Positions 49,930-62,962 of a DNA stretch of 64,000 nucleotides are shown piece after piece. The first letter of the stretch is position 1. The number at the start of each line of letters is the position of its first letter. The position numbers were made by a program, and so were the translations under genes. A model generated the notes under the pieces. That model saw only the letters and a list, made by a program, of their open reading frames with translations, ran no database searches and had not been told where the DNA came from. This DNA comes from Begonia masoniana (taxonomy: Eukaryota > Streptophyta > Magnoliopsida > Cucurbitales > Begoniaceae). Location of the stretch: NCBI GenBank assembly GCA_022432975.1, contig CM039512.1, positions 2,094,519 to 2,158,518 of the forward strand. The letters run 5' to 3'.

Positions 49930-50201
49930 CGGTTTTTTTTTATCAGACTGAGCACTTCCGGCTTGAAGCAGTGGCCGACCATATCGAAAGTGAATTTCGC
50001 TTCTGCTATTTCTCCAGGATCTGCCATCAAATTAATTGACGTTGTCATTATTGATATTTCAATGAAATAATAACACAAACTTGAAAGAAAAGATTGATCC
50101 GGCTTAGAACAAGGCAGTGTCATGTGAGTAGTTATACCATGGTACATAAAATAGATAGTATAATGCCAAATTTTCATAATTTCCTACCTCAATCACACAA
50201 C

Positions 50202-50204
<3 letters not shown>

Positions 50205-50249
<45 letters not shown>
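50205..50249. repeat. (GA)n microsatellite, about 22 units
   Basis: Ordinary-length GA repeat in an intron of the former nitrilase gene. Confidence 0.95.
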
Positions 50250-50252
<3 letters not shown>

Positions 50253-50477
50253 GAATTCTGATTCATCAAAAATCTAAGTTCTCTTTATGATACATTGTTG
50301 TCATCCAAAATCTTTAATGAAATACGTAGATCAGCTGAGAAAAGGGCCTGTCTTTATAGTTGTGTCCGGCAAGGACAGAACCTCCAGGACAGACAACGGA
50401 CTCTGGATTGAGATCTTCTTCAATGTCTGCAAATAAGTATCCGGGAGGAGGAGGAGGAGGAGGAGGATAGTCTTTCC

Positions 50478-51543
<1,066 letters not shown>

Positions 51544-53680
51544 AGAGAGAGAAATCGAGTTAGAGAGATAGAATAATAAAGAGAGATTCAATATTCATTT
51601 CTTTTCCCCCCTTGCGAATGGAGTTACAGACCTTAAAAAAACCACTGAAACAAAACTACCCATAACTACCCATAATCATTAACTACCCATAATCCTAAGA
51701 ATTAGCCATAACTATCTAATGGTTGGAAGACCAGGTTTCTGCCATGCACCCATGCCATGCACGTCTGCCACCATGCACGTATCATTCCCCGCCGCTTAAG
51801 AATCCTTGTTCACGAGGATAAAATTAGGATAAGTTTCAAGGAACGTCGAAATTTTAGGCATGTAAAGAAATTCCGAGTATGGCTTTGGGGTCCCCTGTTT
51901 CTCTGTCAGCCTTCATATTGTCACTGGGGCTTGAATGCGATGAATCTTCGAGTATGAATAATTGTGGTCTTTCGCAGCGATGACTTGAGATAAATTTCTC
52001 GTCACAATAATAGCAGAGCCCTTTTTCTCGACATTCGCGTGCTTCTTGGTTGGTGATTCGATGAAATGCCGTCGTTGGAGCAGTAACTTCAGTCGTCACT
52101 CGGTGGTTTAGAGAAGGGCCAAGTAAGCCAGCAGAGGGGTTGGAGGTCTCCTTTGGCGTTAATGAGACGAGTGGACCAGATATCTTTTGCAACTGGTTCC
52201 GTTCCTCAATTAATCTAGTGACGCCAATCGTCTCTGCTAAGGTCCGAGGTTGTTTAATTTTGACATCCAAACGAATGTCATCACGAAGTCCGGACGATAA
52301 AACAACCAACAATGAAAGTTTCGGGTAAGCCATCCACCTGATTGGAAAGCTTTTCAAAAGCTTCTCGGTACAAGGCGACGGTGGTGGTTTGATGTAGGCG
52401 TGATAGAGCTTCCGCTGGATCTTCGTAATCGGTTGGGCCAAAGCGTAGAATGACAGCCTTGGTGAATGCAGTCCAAGTCAGAGGACCACAAAATTTTGTT
52501 AACCAGCGATACCATTGCAAGGCAATGCCCTCTAGATGGAAGGAAGCGAGTTGGATTTGTTGAGTAGGGGAAATGCCTTGGAAATCAAAGTATTGTTCGG
52601 CTCTGTAGATCCAGCCCGTAGGATCTTCGCCGTTGAAACCCGGAAAGGACAGCTTGAGATGGTGGTGATGGTGGGTGAGCGGCCATTGTTGGGTGAATGA
52701 GAAGACGGCCCTGCAGCGAAAGAATTGATGTCGGGCGAATTCCAAAAAGTGCGCAGAGCTTGGAGCTCAGACAACACTGCTTGTAGAGTTGCGTTAACTT
52801 GATCAAAGGTAGACTCATGGCGGGCTAAGGTTTCGTTCACTTCATTGCGGAATTCAGCATTCGATTTGCCTCAGTACCATGAAGGTGTCTTTGATACCCC
52901 GATAGGGTGAATTTAGGTTCGAGAAGAAACAGGTGGGAGACCCCCAACCACAGAGAGGAGATCAAGTTAAGAGATTAGGTAGTAGAAGATTCATAGTCAT
53001 TTCTTTTCCCCCCTTGCGAATGGAGTTACAGACCTTAAAAAACCACAGAAGAAAAACACATAAATGGCCAATACCTACCCCTAATCATTAACTCCCAGAA
53101 TCCTAAGAATTAGCCACACTATCTAATGGTTGGAAGACCAGGTTTCTGCCATGCACCCATGCCATGCACGTAGCAGAATCCGACAAGATTGTGAATCAGC
53201 AGCTGTTACATTCGATTGATTCTTCAATTCCAGTCCTTCCGGGTTTTTAGTCACGCACCAGTGACAATACGGGAAGTAGGATATGGCTCCGATTTCTTTT
53301 AGGTGGATAATGATCAGTTTCTCCGAACCTCAATGACATCTGAAATGCATTGCCAGTTCAATTCAATGCATAAATTAATTAAGGATTTACAGATTTCCAA
53401 GCAACAAAAAAACAACAAAGAACCCGTAGCATGACAATACTGCCTCATACGTGACATCGATTGTCCCTGCAAAGACAGCACCAATTCTTCCCAAAGGAGT
53501 CTCGAAACAGGAATCGTCGATCCATCTTCAAATCCCCGGATTGTAAGATCTAAGGCTGTAGGCATGATCTTCCAGGGCTTGCTAAGGTAAACGGTAACGA
53601 CCGATGAAGTGAAAAAAAGACACAGTAGAATACAGTGTATATATACTCTCCTTACTATCACGCCCATTGCTGCCAAACGG

Positions 53681-53814
53681 AAAAAAAAAAAAAGAAAAAA
53701 AAAAAAAAGAAAAAAAAAAAAAAAAGAAAAAAAAAAAAAAAGAAAAAAAAAAAAAGAAAAAAAAAAAAAAGAAAAAAAAAAAAAAGAAAAAAAAAAAAAG
53801 AAAAAAAAAAAAAG

Positions 53815-53846
<32 letters not shown>

Positions 53847-53897
53847 AAAGAAAAAAAAAAAAAAAGAAAAAAAAAAAAAGAAAAAAAAAAAAAAAAG

Positions 53898-53928
<31 letters not shown>

Positions 53929-54360
53929 AGAAAAAAAAAAAAAAGAAAAAAAAAAAAAGAAAAAAAAAAAAAAAAGAAAAAAAAAAAAAGAAAAAAAAAA
54001 AAAAGAAAAAAAAAAAAAAGAAAAAAAAAAAAAGAAAAAAAAAAAAAGAAAAAAAAAAAAAGAAAAAAAAAAAAAGAAAAAAAAAAAAAAGAAAAAAAAA
54101 AAAAGAAAAAAAAAAAAAGAAAAAAAAAAAAAGAAAAAAAAAAAAAAAGAAAAAAAAAAAAAGAAAAAAAAAAAAAGAAAAAAAAAAAAAAAGAAAAAAA
54201 AAAAAAGAAAAAAAAAAAAAGAAAAAAAAAAAAAAAGAAAAAAAAAAAAAGAAAAAAAAAAAAAGAAAAAAAAAAAAAGAAAAAAAAAAAAAGAAAAAAA
54301 AAAAAAAGAAAAAAAAAAAAAAAGAAAAAAAAAAAAAGAAAAAAAAAAAAAAAAAAAAAA
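53681..54360. repeat. A-rich tract of 680 bp with single G every 12-16 bases
   Basis: Only A with isolated G spaced mostly 12-16 bases apart. In the duplicate of this segment the same place reads GGGAAAAAAGAAAAAGTAAA, so the tract grew from a short A/G run in a nitrilase intron. It directly joins CACAGTAAATGTCCAG, which in the duplicate lies about 950 bp further on. Confidence 0.93.
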
Positions 54361-54389
54361 CACAGTAAATGTCCAGTATCAAGGTCAGA

Positions 54390-54610
54390 ACTTTACACCG
54401 AAAGAACAATTTTGCTCTTCCGTCAGCGTAATTATTCGAAAAAAGGGCCGGTGGAGAGTGCAGTTTTTGAGGACTTGATGAGTGAAGATGGAGGCGTGGT
54501 CAAGGAGCCCAGATGTCCATGAGCGGTCTATGTTCCTGGGTTTAGATTTTCGCCGACCGATGAAGGAACTATTTCTTTTATTCAGGAAAGAAAATCGAGG
54601 CTCAATCATT
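54390..54610 (+). pseudogene. Broken duplicate of the first exon of the membrane-tethered NAC gene
   Basis: Matches 56480-56690 closely (GTGGAGAGTGCAGTTTTTGA, GCCCAGATGTCCAT, GGGTTTAGATTTTCGCCGAC, ATGAAGGAACT). Many small insertions and deletions break the frame, which in the intact gene reads [18 protein letters not shown]. It ends before the rest of the NAC gene. Confidence 0.85.
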
Positions 54611-54689
54611 GCATTTAATCATTGGTGTTCCTACGTAACACCCTGTAACACCCTCTGTGACACCGCAGAACTAATCATAATTTTTCACA

Positions 54690-54974
54690 CTTCATTGCGG
54701 AATTCAGCATTCGATTTGCCTCATGTATCCATGATCGCGTCTCTGATACCACTGATAAGGTTTTCTTCCCCCCCCCCCCCCCCCCCCCCCCCCCCCGCGA
54801 ATGGAGTTACAGACCTTAAAAAAAACACCGAAAGAAAAACAACAGAAAGACATAACTACTCATAATCATTAACTACCCATAATCCTAAGAATTAGCCACA
54901 ACTATCTAATGGTTGAAACACCAGGTTTCTGCCATGCACCCATGCCATGCACGTCTGCCACCATGCACGTATCA
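54690..54974 (-). mobile_element. Partial second copy of the gypsy element: LTR and primer-binding site
   Basis: LTR 54753-54974 with the same ends and the same target word GAATC at 54975-54979 as the element at 51498-53175. It is preceded on the plus strand by TCTGATACCA (54742-54751), the complement of a tRNA-Met primer-binding site that is better kept here, and about 50 bp of internal sequence. A C-run of about 28 bases (54769-54796) replaces C6-7 of the other LTRs. It is part of the segmental duplication, not a new insertion. Confidence 0.88.
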
Positions 54975-56070
54975 GAATCCCGACAACGATTGTGAATCAG
55001 CATGCTGTTAAATTCGATTTATTTACTTCAATTCCAGTCCTTCCTGGTTTAGTCATGCACCATTGACAATCCGGGAAGTAGATATTGGCTCCCAATTTCT
55101 TTTAGGTGGATTAATGATCCAGTTCTATACTAACCTCCAATTGACATCTTGAAATGCATTGGCCAGTTCAATTCAATGCATAAATTAATTAAGGATTTAC
55201 AGATTTCCAAGCCAACAAAAAAGCAAACCTTTAGCATACAATACTGTCCTCATAAGTGACATTCGATTTTCCCTGCAAAGACAGCACCAATTCTACCCAA
55301 AGGAGTCTCGGAAACAGGAATCGTCGATCCATCTTCAAATCCCCAGATTATAAGATCTAGGCATGATCTTCCAGGGCTTGCTAAGGTAACGACCGAGTGA
55401 AGTGAAAAAATAAGACAGTAGAATACAGTGTACATCTCTCTCTTTCTATCACGCCCATTGCTGCCAAACGGGAAAAAAGAAAAAGTAAATCTAATTGAAT
55501 ATTACAAGCTTTAGCTGTTCGAAAGTTTGCCATTTTAGCAAAAATAAAGAGTAGCAGAGGAGAATCTTAGCATCTGACAGATTCAATAAGTAATTTCGCA
55601 TACTAAATCCCATTAACGTTAATTTCAGAGGAACTTGAAGAAGCCGATTGAAGCTTTTTCCAATACAGATCACGAGATAGTTGTTTACATAAACAATTGA
55701 CCATGCAGTGATAATAAACGCTGGATAAGACATTACAATGCCACTGCTACGTGAGTTTCATGAACTAAAAATCAACGTTCAACGCAGAAACAAACCGGGA
55801 CAACACTTAAACTTCTAATCGTAGCTTTTGGGAAGAATAAACGACGGTACAGAGAGAACCTTACCAGGTACATCAATGGCGGCAGTGAGGTATTTTCTCA
55901 GTCCTTCTTTTTCCATTTTCACTTCTGTTTCAGAGCCAACCAGCAGAAAGGCTTCTGGAAAAACAACTAACTGAGCTCCAAATGCGGCAGCTTCAGCTAC
56001 TAACCTTTTTTCAAGCATTTGTCGATACCCTTTAAAGTAATCGATCCAAATTTGAGATTTTTCCGGCACT

Positions 56071-56567
56071 GTTAGAAGGGGGTTCTTCTGCTTTAGCTTG
56101 ATTCACCATTCTCCGGGAATTTAGCCTGAAATTGATGACCTTTTGGTCGGCACGCATTTCAATTCAACAATCATTCCTCATCCATCCAAGCGTCGCCGTT
56201 TTAATAACAAGCTATAATCAGGAATTATGTTCGGAGAGATTAAGAATTAATCTAGTATTACTGGATATATAAACTAAGCAGGACTATTGGCTTTTGATTG
56301 TACGATGAAGGCCACGTGGAACTTTGCACGTGAAGATGACGTGTCCCACACCTCCTGAAATCCATTCTTGAAGCAAAGAAAACTGACACGCAAAGAAAAG
56401 GAAAAACCTTTTCTCGAGAAACAAACAGGAAAAAAAACACAGTAAATGTCCAGTCTCAAGTCAAGAACTTTCCCACCGAAAGACCAATTTTTTGCTCTTC
56501 CGTCAGCGTATTTATTCGAAAAAGACGGTGGAGAGTGCAGTTTTTGACGGCCTTTGATGAAGTGAAG
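56071..56567. promoter_or_regulatory. Divergent promoter region between nitrilase and NAC
   Basis: The nitrilase (minus) and NAC (plus) start codons are head to head with about 500 bp between them. It contains GCCACGTGG (about 56312; CACGTG G-box) and GATGACGTGTCCC (about 56334; ACGT core). ACGT elements bind bZIP factors including those for ER stress and ABA. Confidence 0.45.
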
Positions 56568-58588
56568 ATGGAGGGTGTGTCAACGGAAGCCCAGATGTCC
56601 ATTGCTGCGTCGTCTATGTTTCCTGGGTTTAGATTTTCGCCGACCGATGAAGAACTCATTTCCTTTTATCTCAGAAAGAAAATCGAAGGCTCCGAGAAGA
56701 GCGTCGAGATTATTTCCCAGATTGAGCTTTGCAGACACGAGCCCTGGGATTTACCTGGTTCGTCGCTTTGCTTTCGCTTTCTTCTTCTTCTTCCTCCTTC
56801 TTCTCCCCCGGTCATTCTCTGCAAAAAAAAAAAAAACGTCAGTTTTCTCTTGTATGTGGCTCTGATTTGGAGATGTTGAGTTTCTGGAGATTATATGCTT
56901 CAATTAGCCGCAGAAAGGCCTTGGACTTTTCATAAATACTCGCGCTTGTTGATTCTCGTTATAATTGGTTCGGTTTTTGGATTTTTCTGCTTTCTCAAAT
57001 CACGTTTATCGACGGTTGAAGTTCATAGTTGATGATTCGGAGAAGTTTACGTTCATTTCTGTACATAATCTTATCAAACAAGAAGATGAATTGCCCATGA
57101 CAATGAATAATTTTAGTTTTTCGTCAAAAAATCATCTTTTACAGATGAGAAAATGAAGAAATGTGCATTTTGATTCACTATGAGTGTTTTTTTTTTCTCA
57201 TTGTTCCGAGTTTATCAATGCTCATTCTTTTTTCTCTCAAATAATTTGGATTACCACTTCGATTGCGTTTCCTTCGTTGCTTTGCTCATTAGAAGCACAT
57301 TTTGGAGTCGAAATTTTACTGTCCAAGTGTTGGTTTCATGACCAGCAAAAGCAATAATTCAATCAGAAAGTGAGTGGTTCTTCTTCTCCATGCGCGGAAG
57401 GAAGTACCCGAACGGCTTGCAAAGTCGGAGGGCAACCGAATTGGGTTATTGGAAAGCTACCGGAAAAGAACGAAACGTAAAGTCCAATGCGATCGTCATC
57501 GGCACTAAGAGGACTCTTGTCTACCACATGGGACGTGCACCTAAAGGAGAGAGAACAGAGTGGATTATGCATGAATATTGCATGATTGGAAGAGCGCAGG
57601 TAAGGTTTGAGCTTGAAATCCACGATTATACATCTTCGATGCAAAATGCGAGTTTCTTCTGCAGGTTTTCGAGTATCGAAACAGAAGCAAAAGGGTGTAA
57701 TTTTTCTTAATTTTGTTCTTTTTTATTTGACAGGATTCTCTTGTAATTTGTCGTCTCAGAAAGAACAGTGAGTTTCATTTGAACGACTCTGCGAAACAGG
57801 CTTCGTCTAGTCGAAAGGATTTATCCGTCACGGTTGATAGTAGCAGTGTCGAATCTCAGAATATCGAGCAAATCGCTTCCACGCCTGAATCGAATCCCAA
57901 AACGGTGGCAGATGTTGGACAATCTTCTAATCATCCGAGAGTAAGTTTCTAGTTATTAAATGTGTTTTGAGAATTTAGAATTATTCACGTTGAGTAGGTA
58001 GCTGAACTTTAATCTTCTATTTGCATAATTGCAAGGTTGTTCTTCAGCATTGAGAGATCATATGACTATTAATCTCTAATTCATGCATGTTTTTGATACT
58101 CGAAGGACGAGAATGACGATTTTTATGCGGATATACTCAAAGACGACATTATCGATCTGGACGATTCTTCACTTCCTACCAGACCAGACCTCATTCCTTT
58201 GAACCACAATCTGTTGGAGGGCGATGAAATTTCTCGTCGATCCGAAAGAGATTTGGCTGCCGACCCATTTCCTCCGCAAGGCAATGCAAATCGAAGACTT
58301 CGACTGGAAAAAGACACTCGAAGTTTCTACGAAGAGGCGTTCGATCCCTTCGAGAATAGTGACAACAAAAACATCTCTGATGAATTGGAGATTGGTAAAT
58401 CACAGATGTCCCCCATTTGTATAATGAGCGTGAATGTTTTCTCGAGCCGAACGATCAATTGCCTTGTCAGGATCGCCGTTTTTGTTGTTTTGATCTTGCT
58501 GGCTTGGTTTCTTTCTTCCATGAGAGGGTCTTGGGTAGCTATGAAAAGGATTTTGTTCAAGTCCTTGTCTCAAGGTGGGTGGCTCTGA
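56568..58588 (+). CDS. Membrane-tethered NAC transcription factor (NTL, NAC089-like)
   Basis: NAC factor held in a membrane by a C-terminal helix and released by cleavage or splicing to enter the nucleus; relatives act in ER stress and sugar signalling. Exons 56568-56757, 57346-57599, 57734-57940 and 58106-58588 join by GT-AG introns in phase; 377 aa. NAC subdomains: [20 protein letters not shown] (A), the [20 protein letters not shown] segment (B/C), [20 protein letters not shown] (C), [20 protein letters not shown] with WIMHEYC (D), and [11 protein letters not shown] (E). A serine/acidic region follows, then one transmembrane segment (about residues 341-357, [17 protein letters not shown]) and a short basic tail. 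Start chosen at MEGVSTEAQ, after an upstream in-frame Met. No lesions seen. A broken duplicate of exon 1 lies 2 kb upstream. Confidence 0.93.
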
Positions 58589-59460
58589 ATGTAACAGATG
58601 TATCAAAACTGGTCATTTCTCACCTTGTTCTGCATAATTTTGTTGTAAATCAGTTCATCTAGAGTCAGTCCGGGCTTTGTTTTTCCAAGAATCAATATTT
58701 CCAGAATCTTCTGTTTGCTTTTCTGGACAAATCAAACTCAAAGTTTTGATTTTTTTTCTGCGCATGATACAGAGGAACTTGAAATTTCTCTGGGTTTCGA
58801 TAAAAATATGTACTTTTTTTCAATAAAGTTTTGGAATTTGTAGCAGATTATAAGTTCATGCAACTACAAACTACGAATTCGAGCGAGAATGCAATTACAA
58901 TTGGGGTAAAAGTTGATCTCTTTCTCAGTCAACCGATGTCACGACAACGACGTGTCGTTTCTTTCTATTTTAGTATTTTGTTTTGTCCGACTTCTCTTCA
59001 AAACACTTTTTTTTCATTTCGATCTGGAGAGCTCCTTCACGGCTTCCCCAAGTCGTTCCTTCTTCAATTCTTTTGATCATTCCGTTTCAATTTCTCTGCG
59101 ATCTTTTGGTTTTTCTGAGAATCGCTTTTGCTGCCGGTATCGGGAAGCTATAGGAACAGCATACACCGCCATTAGCCATGTGAGCAAGAGCTTAGGGTTC
59201 TTCTAATGAATTAAACCTGTAAGATTCTGTCTCTGTTTTTTTTTTTGGCTATTACAGTAAATAGTGGGTTGTCCTGCGCGATTGTGTTTTGAAAGAAATT
59301 TTCGGGAAAGATTCGAAACTGATCTCTTCAAGTATGGTTTAGCTGGTTTGACGCTTTGGATCAATGTGAACATATTCACCTTGGCGTTTTCATTTATATA
59401 TTCGTTTTTCAGTCGCTCTTCGCGCATTCTGGTTCGTTTCTTTGCAGTATTTCTTTTGTG
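58589..59460 (+). other. 3' region of the NAC gene and intergenic DNA
   Basis: Contains the probable NAC 3' UTR (to about 58820). Frames at 58831-59206 and 59264-59467 show no recognisable domain. Confidence 0.4.
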
Positions 59461-59745
59461 TTCTTAGTTAATCACTTCAACGCCTGGAAATTAACTGTTA
59501 ATTTAGTCTATATCTTTCTTTTTTTCCCTACTTGAATATTTAGAGGAGACAGAAGATCCTAAAGAATTGAATTGACTGTCAAAGTTCATCTATAGTTTTG
59601 TGTTCTTAGTTAATCACTTCAACGCCTGGAAATTAACTGTTAATTTAGTCTATATCTTTCTTTTTTTCCTTACTTGAATATTTAGAGGAGACAGAAGATC
59701 CTAAAGAATTGAATTGACTGTCAAAGTTCATCTATAGTTTGCCCT
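59461..59745. repeat. 142-bp direct tandem duplication
   Basis: TTCTTAGTTAATCACTTCAA starts at 59461 and again at 59603. The two copies are identical except for about one base (TTTTTTTCCCTAC versus TTTTTTTCCTTAC); the second copy fades at about 59740. Confidence 0.93.
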
Positions 59746-59872
59746 TTTTTCCAACTTGAATATTTGGTGGAGAAAGGAGTAAATTTTCAATTGGCTCTGA
59801 GTTAGACATTTGTAATCTTGTTAGCTCATTCTAATGACGCTGCCCTGTTTCGAGGTGGTTTGTGTTAGGATT

Positions 59873-60000
59873 AGACGCCATAATCCACCTGTAACAAACG
59901 ATCGAGAATACGAAAAAGAAACAACACACAGATTTATAGTGGTTCACTCTCGTTGTGAGAGCTACGTCTATTGGCCGCTTACAGATTTCACTAAGATCAA
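59873..60000 (-). repeat. Truncated 3' LTR of the copia element
   Basis: Matches the outer part of the 5' LTR (TGTTAGGATTAGACGCC to GATTTCACTAAGATCAA on the plus strand) and then breaks off into reverse-transcriptase sequence. About 128 of 308 bases remain. Confidence 0.92.
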
Positions 60001-60127
60001 CGTAAAGGAGCGGAATAATATAGGAATTATCAAACCTTTTGATGTAGCAGCAGTGATCGGCTTCACATCTCACAAAGCTGTTATTCTTTGTGAAGCTATC
60101 GAACCTCCTGTGCCATTGCCTTGAAGC

Positions 60128-60391
60128 CTATTTCAAGCCATACAAGCTCTTCTGAAGCTTACACACGAGCTCCTTTTTATCTTTCACCTCGAAACCTTGT
60201 GGTTGCTGCATGTAGATCTCTTCATCTAAATCACCGTGAAGAAAAACAGTTTTCACGTCCATCTGCTGAAGATGAAGGTCTTCTTTAACAACCAAACCCA
60301 AGATAGTTCTGATCGTCTTCAACTTCATCACTGGTGAGAAAATCTCGGTGTAGTCAATACCTTCCTTTTGTTGGAAACATTTGACAACCAA
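60128..60391 (-). pseudogene. Copia reverse transcriptase N-terminal segment
   Basis: Reads the first third of copia reverse transcriptase, with the first catalytic Asp in MDVKTVFLHGDL and the LQKSLYGLK block. The following part (ADHCCYIKRFDNSYII, about 60060) reaches YVD and then runs into LTR sequence; the second D of YVDD is missing. Confidence 0.88.
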
Positions 60392-60919
60392 CCTAGCCTT
60401 GTATTGCTTGCTCCTATCATGTTCTTCTTTAATTTGGTAAACTCACTTGTTGTGCAGTGTTTTCTTACCCTTCGGCAACTCAGCCAATTGCCAAGTTTGA
60501 TTTGATTTCAATTAGTCCATCTCATCTTTCATAGCTGCCTCCCACTTAATCGAATCATCAGACTGTGCTGCTTCCTCATAATATTCTGGTTCGCCTGCGT
60601 CAGTTAGCAGGATGTAATTAAGAGACGGAGATCATCTCTGGACTGGTTTGCTGATTTTGGATGTTCTTCTCAGTTCTGCGATAGGCATTTGCGAATTTAC
60701 CTCTGGAGCCACATTCTCGTCAACTTCTTCTTCAACAACACTCTGATTTTCTTTGACAGTCGCAGTATTATCAGCTGAAAAATCTCTCAAGTTGACCACA
60801 ATAGACTCTTTCAATACAGAACTCCCACTATCAGAAGTCTTACCAACAACATCTTTGTAAATGACTTGTTCATTGAAGATGACGTTCCTGCTATGAATGA
60901 TCTTCCGATTTTGATTATC

Positions 60920-61384
60920 TCAGAACCGATAACCAAACTCGGCGTCACCATAACCAATAAGAAAACACTTATTAGATTTCAAATCAAGCTTGCTTCTATC
61001 AGAATCATCAATATGAACATATGATAAGCAACCAAAAACTTTCAGAAAAGAAAAGTTTATCTTTTTACCGCTCCAAACTTCTTCTGGAATTTTAAAATCT
61101 AGAGGTACAGAGGTTCCTCTGTTGATCAGGTAGGCTGCTGTGTTGACTGCATCTGCCCAAAAGATTTTAGGCAGCCCAGAGTGCAATCTCATGCTCCTGA
61201 CACGTTCATTCAGCGTTCTGTTCATCCTTTCAGCTATTCCATTCTCTTGAGGCGTTCGAGGAATAGTCTTCTGCATCTTGATCTCATTCATAGCACAATA
61301 CTCTCTAAAATCTGCATTGATGTACTCGTCTCCGTTGTCGGACCTCAAACACTTCACTTTCAGATTCGTTTCATTCTCAACCAA
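60920..61384 (-). pseudogene. Copia integrase core segment
   Basis: Contains the second Asp of the DDE triad in LRSDNGDEY, the Glu in TPQENGIAERMN, and the downstream FWADAVNTAAYLINR and VFGCLSYVHI blocks. Opened and closed by stop codons where tryptophan is expected. Confidence 0.88.
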
Positions 61385-61681
61385 AGCCTTCTATTTCTTG
61401 AAAACACTGAATACATCAGACTTGTTCTTCATGAAGTAGATCCAAACCTTTCTTGTTGAATCATCTATGAACATCACGTAGTAGTATGATCCACCAAGAG
61501 AAGAAACAGGTGCTGGTCTCCACACATCAGTGTGCACCAATTCCAGTTTTTACTTCTTCAGCTCCTTCCCAACCTTTAGAAAACTGATACATTTCTGTTT
61601 CTAAAAAATGCAACTTTCACATAGCTGATGCTCGACAGACTTCAGCTCCGGAATCTGATCATTCTTGACAAGAATCTTCAT

Positions 61682-62098
61682 TCATTTCTCACTCATGTGG
61701 CCCAATCTGCAATGCCACAACTTTGTGTTCTTCGAGCTATCAACAACGGCAACTGTGTCTCTACATGTAAAAGTCATGTATAAGGTTCCTGTTTTCTGAC
61801 CTCGAGCGACGACCATCGCTCCTTTAGTTATCTTCCAAGTACGGGTTCCGAAACTGACATTATGACCTTCACTATCAAGTTGTCCAACTGAAATCAAATT
61901 TCGCATTAACCTTGGCACGTGCCTCACTTTACTGATCTTCCAAACAGAACCGTTTGCCATCTTCAGTTTGATGTGACCAATGCCCACAATATCAAGTGGC
62001 TCACCATCTGCAAGGTAGACCTTCCTATAATTTCCAGCCATATAATTCTCCATTAATTTCTTGTGTGCGGTGATGTAAAACGACGCTCCCGAGTCCAA
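61682..62098 (-). pseudogene. Copia protease / pre-integrase segment
   Basis: Open frame with the aspartic protease motif DSGA at its start, the LADGEPLDIVGIGHIKL fold segment, the VRHVPRLMRNLISVGQLDSE segment and the pre-integrase HCRLGHMSE (zinc HHCC region). Interrupted on both sides by stops in the polyprotein frame. Confidence 0.88.
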
Positions 62099-62962
62099 AA
62101 CCTATGAGTCTATCGGGCTGTCGACTAAAAGAGGCAAAGCATCAGTGATGTCTACCGTTACTGTATTTGCTCCATCACCTTTATCATTTCTGTTCTTCTT
62201 CGGTGCTCTGCAATCCTTCTTCATGTGACCTTGCTTGCCACAATTCTAGCACTCAAGTGTTTGCTGGGACTTAGACTGACCTATTCCATTTTTCATCTTG
62301 GATTTGGATCTGCCCCTATCCCGGTTGGAGTTTCTGTCATTATTTCTTCCTCTGTTTGCAACATTGAGAGCTCTGCCTTTCGATGTTTCACCAGACTCAA
62401 TCTTACGAACTTCCTCAGCAAGAATATGATCTCTCACATCGGTGAATACCAATTTTGCATTTCCGACTGAATTACTGACTGCTGCCCTCATAGGCTCCCA
62501 GCTATTCAGTAGAGACGCCAACAAAATTAGAGTACGAACCTCATTCCCAAAATCAATATTCACAGATAGTAATTGATTCACAATAGTATTGAATTTATTT
62601 AGATGTGCTGCGACAGGAGTACTATCAATCATCTTCAGATTAAAAAAGTTTCTTCATCAGAAATACCTTGTTATTTGCAGAGGGTTTCTCGTACATATCA
62701 GACAGAGCATTCATCAGACTCTCGGTGGTCTTCTCCTTCGCCACGTTGTGAGCAACGCTTTTGGCTAGCGTCAATCGGACGACTCCCAAAACCTGTCTGT
62801 CAAGGAGATTTCATTCACCGTCTTCCATCTTCTCTGGTTTCGCACTCAAAGGAAGATGAAGTTTCTTTCTGTACAAGTAATTTTCAATTTGTATTCTCCA
62901 GAACGCAAAATCTGTCCCATCAAATTTTTCAATACCGTGTCTTGTGCTATCGTCGCCTGCCA

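Larger units (their letters stand above)
54688..56690. repeat. Segmental duplication, second copy (first copy about 52840-54610)
   Basis: Both copies start in the word TTCATTGCGGAATTCAGCAT of the gypsy internal region and run through the LTR, the nitrilase middle exon and the NAC first exon. Copy 2 keeps the nitrilase first exon and intergenic part; copy 1 has the 680-bp A-rich tract there. The copies differ by many small indels. Confidence 0.85.

Noticed and set aside
53314..54522. Phe-rich and Lys-rich open frames
   Set aside because: They are translations of the A-rich tract; only the nitrilase and NAC pieces at the ends are real similarity.
58831..59467. Small open frames downstream of the membrane-tethered NAC gene
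   Set aside because: No domain, no conserved motif and no convincing splice structure; probably UTR or intergenic.
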